Assembly: GCF_020360975.1 (NCBI RefSeq)
Contig: NW_025408678.1
Location: 2,108,001-2,172,000, forward strand
Length of the DNA: 64,000 nt
Reading direction: 5' to 3'
Source of the DNA: Hirsutella rhossiliensis
Lineage: Eukaryota; Ascomycota; Sordariomycetes; Hypocreales; Ophiocordycipitaceae
Of the stretch, positions 63,201 through 64,000 are shown piece by piece. The notes beneath the pieces are model-generated. The model made no database searches. It was not told where the DNA came from and saw only the letters and a list, made by a program, of their open reading frames with translations. Each line of letters begins with the position of its first letter. Within the stretch, counting starts at the first letter, position 1. The position numbers were made by a program, and so were the translations under genes.

Positions 63201-64000
63201 GGTTTAGCCTTTAAGAGAACTAAAAGACTTCTTAGGAATATATATAATTATAAACTAAAGTAGAAAGGAGATATTTATATCCTAGGAAAGGTATGCTTAT
63301 AATAAAATATAAGGATATAATAAAGAAGACTTAAGGACTTTTAATATACCTATTATAAAAAGAATAAAGCTTAAAAAGGTTATTATAACGCTTTTATAAA
63401 ATAAAATCCTTATTTATTAAAGGGAAATAAGGGCTTTATTATATCTAGCTATAATAAGTAAGCTAAATATTTTATATACTATTATTTCCTATACTAGATT
63501 TACTTTTAAACTAGATAATATATATTTTAAGGTATTAAATACTATCTAGAAATATTTAAATAAATACCCTAACCTAGGGATAACTTATTACTATAATATC
63601 CCTTATACTTATAATTTTATAAAAGGTTATTTTAATACTAGCTAAGCGTTTAACCTTAAAGATAGAAAATCCGTTTTTAAATACTATTTTTTTATTTATA
63701 AAAATATTATAAGTTAGGCTAGTTAAAAGTAAAAGTCTATAGCCCTATTAACCTATAAAGCTAAATTTATTAATTTTAAGGAAGCTAATTAAGAAGCTTT
63801 ATATTTAAATCGGCTATTTTATTCTATAAATAATAGCTTATCTATTAATATTCTTAATACTATACCTCTTATCTTAATAGATAATAAGGTAGCTATTAAA
63901 TTAGCTAAAAATCTAGAATTTTATAAAAAGATAAAGTATATAGATATTACTTACTTTTATACCTAAGAAAATATTAAGGAAAAGAAGATTCGGATTTTCT

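Larger units (their letters stand above)
58232..64000 (+). mobile_element. Copia element B', second copy of B, 3' end off the window
   Basis: The 5' LTR is 58232-58928 (697 bp), the reverse complement of the B LTRs. Gag starts near 58990. A zinc knuckle remnant is at about 60005-60065 (YYKKKGHLVKDYY), integrase at about 61200-61700, RT at about 62800-63400 and RNase H at about 63400-64000. The window ends about 500 bp before the expected 3' LTR. Like B in A, it lies antisense to its gypsy host. Gag is cut by two small insertions (59292-59664 and around 60061-60286). Confidence 0.88.
58990..64000 (+). pseudogene. gag-pol of copia B', RIP-broken and partial
   Basis: Same domain order as the B copy, read on the plus strand. 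CAA/CAG have become TAA/TAG, and insertions at 59292 and about 60061 split gag. The RNase H end continues past the window. Confidence 0.8.

Overview
This is nuclear DNA of a filamentous ascomycete (Pezizomycotina). The genes have short GT..AG introns (52-126 bp) with CTAAC/CTGAC branch sites. The protein families are fungal: a NACHT/STAND protein, GMC oxidoreductases, a TAS1-type NRPS-KS and a DHA2-type MFS transporter. More than half of the window is LTR retrotransposon DNA altered by repeat-induced point mutation (RIP): CA and TG dinucleotides are nearly absent and CAA/CAG codons have become TAA/TAG.

Left part (1-26 kb), mostly gene-bearing. In order: a partial membrane protein of a fungus-specific family (minus, 3' end off the window); a NACHT NTPase gene (2.5-5.4 kb); a decayed C-terminal fragment resembling fungal Zn2Cys6-regulator-like proteins (5.5-6.2 kb, two frame breaks); an intact four-exon GMC oxidoreductase (7.6-9.7 kb); a second GMC oxidoreductase on the minus strand that is a pseudogene (10.6-12.7 kb); a four-exon C-A-PCP-KS hybrid synthetase with the architecture and length of tenuazonic acid synthetase TAS1 (14.8-19.8 kb, minus); and a 14-TM MFS exporter (24.0-25.8 kb). 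The synthetase, the exporter and the intact GMC enzyme could form a small secondary-metabolite locus, but no cluster transcription factor was recognised.

Right part (26-64 kb), a nest of RIP-mutated transposons. A LINE on the minus strand is the oldest layer seen. It is split at one GTTAA site by two Ty3/gypsy elements in tandem: A (27180-46743) and D (46749-54522). Its reading frame joins across the gap (54523 to 27179). Element A was itself hit by a copia element in antisense orientation (B, 33692-40014) and, inside its 3' LTR, by a second copia element (C, 40253-46554, target duplication ATTAA). Right of D the LINE is cut again by a second copy of A on the minus strand (A', 55061-58231), which is cut by a second copy of B on the plus strand (B', 58232 to beyond the window). 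B' carries a 373-bp miniature terminal-repeat element and a duplicated 91-bp hairpin-rich repeat.

The most unusual observation is in the gypsy elements. Between pol and the 3' LTR, both A and D carry a long reading frame on the strand opposite to pol. In A and A' it has exactly the same length (945 nt, no indels), and nearly all its stops are TAA/TAG, as expected from RIP of CAA/CAG. This suggests these retrotransposons encode an extra antisense protein.
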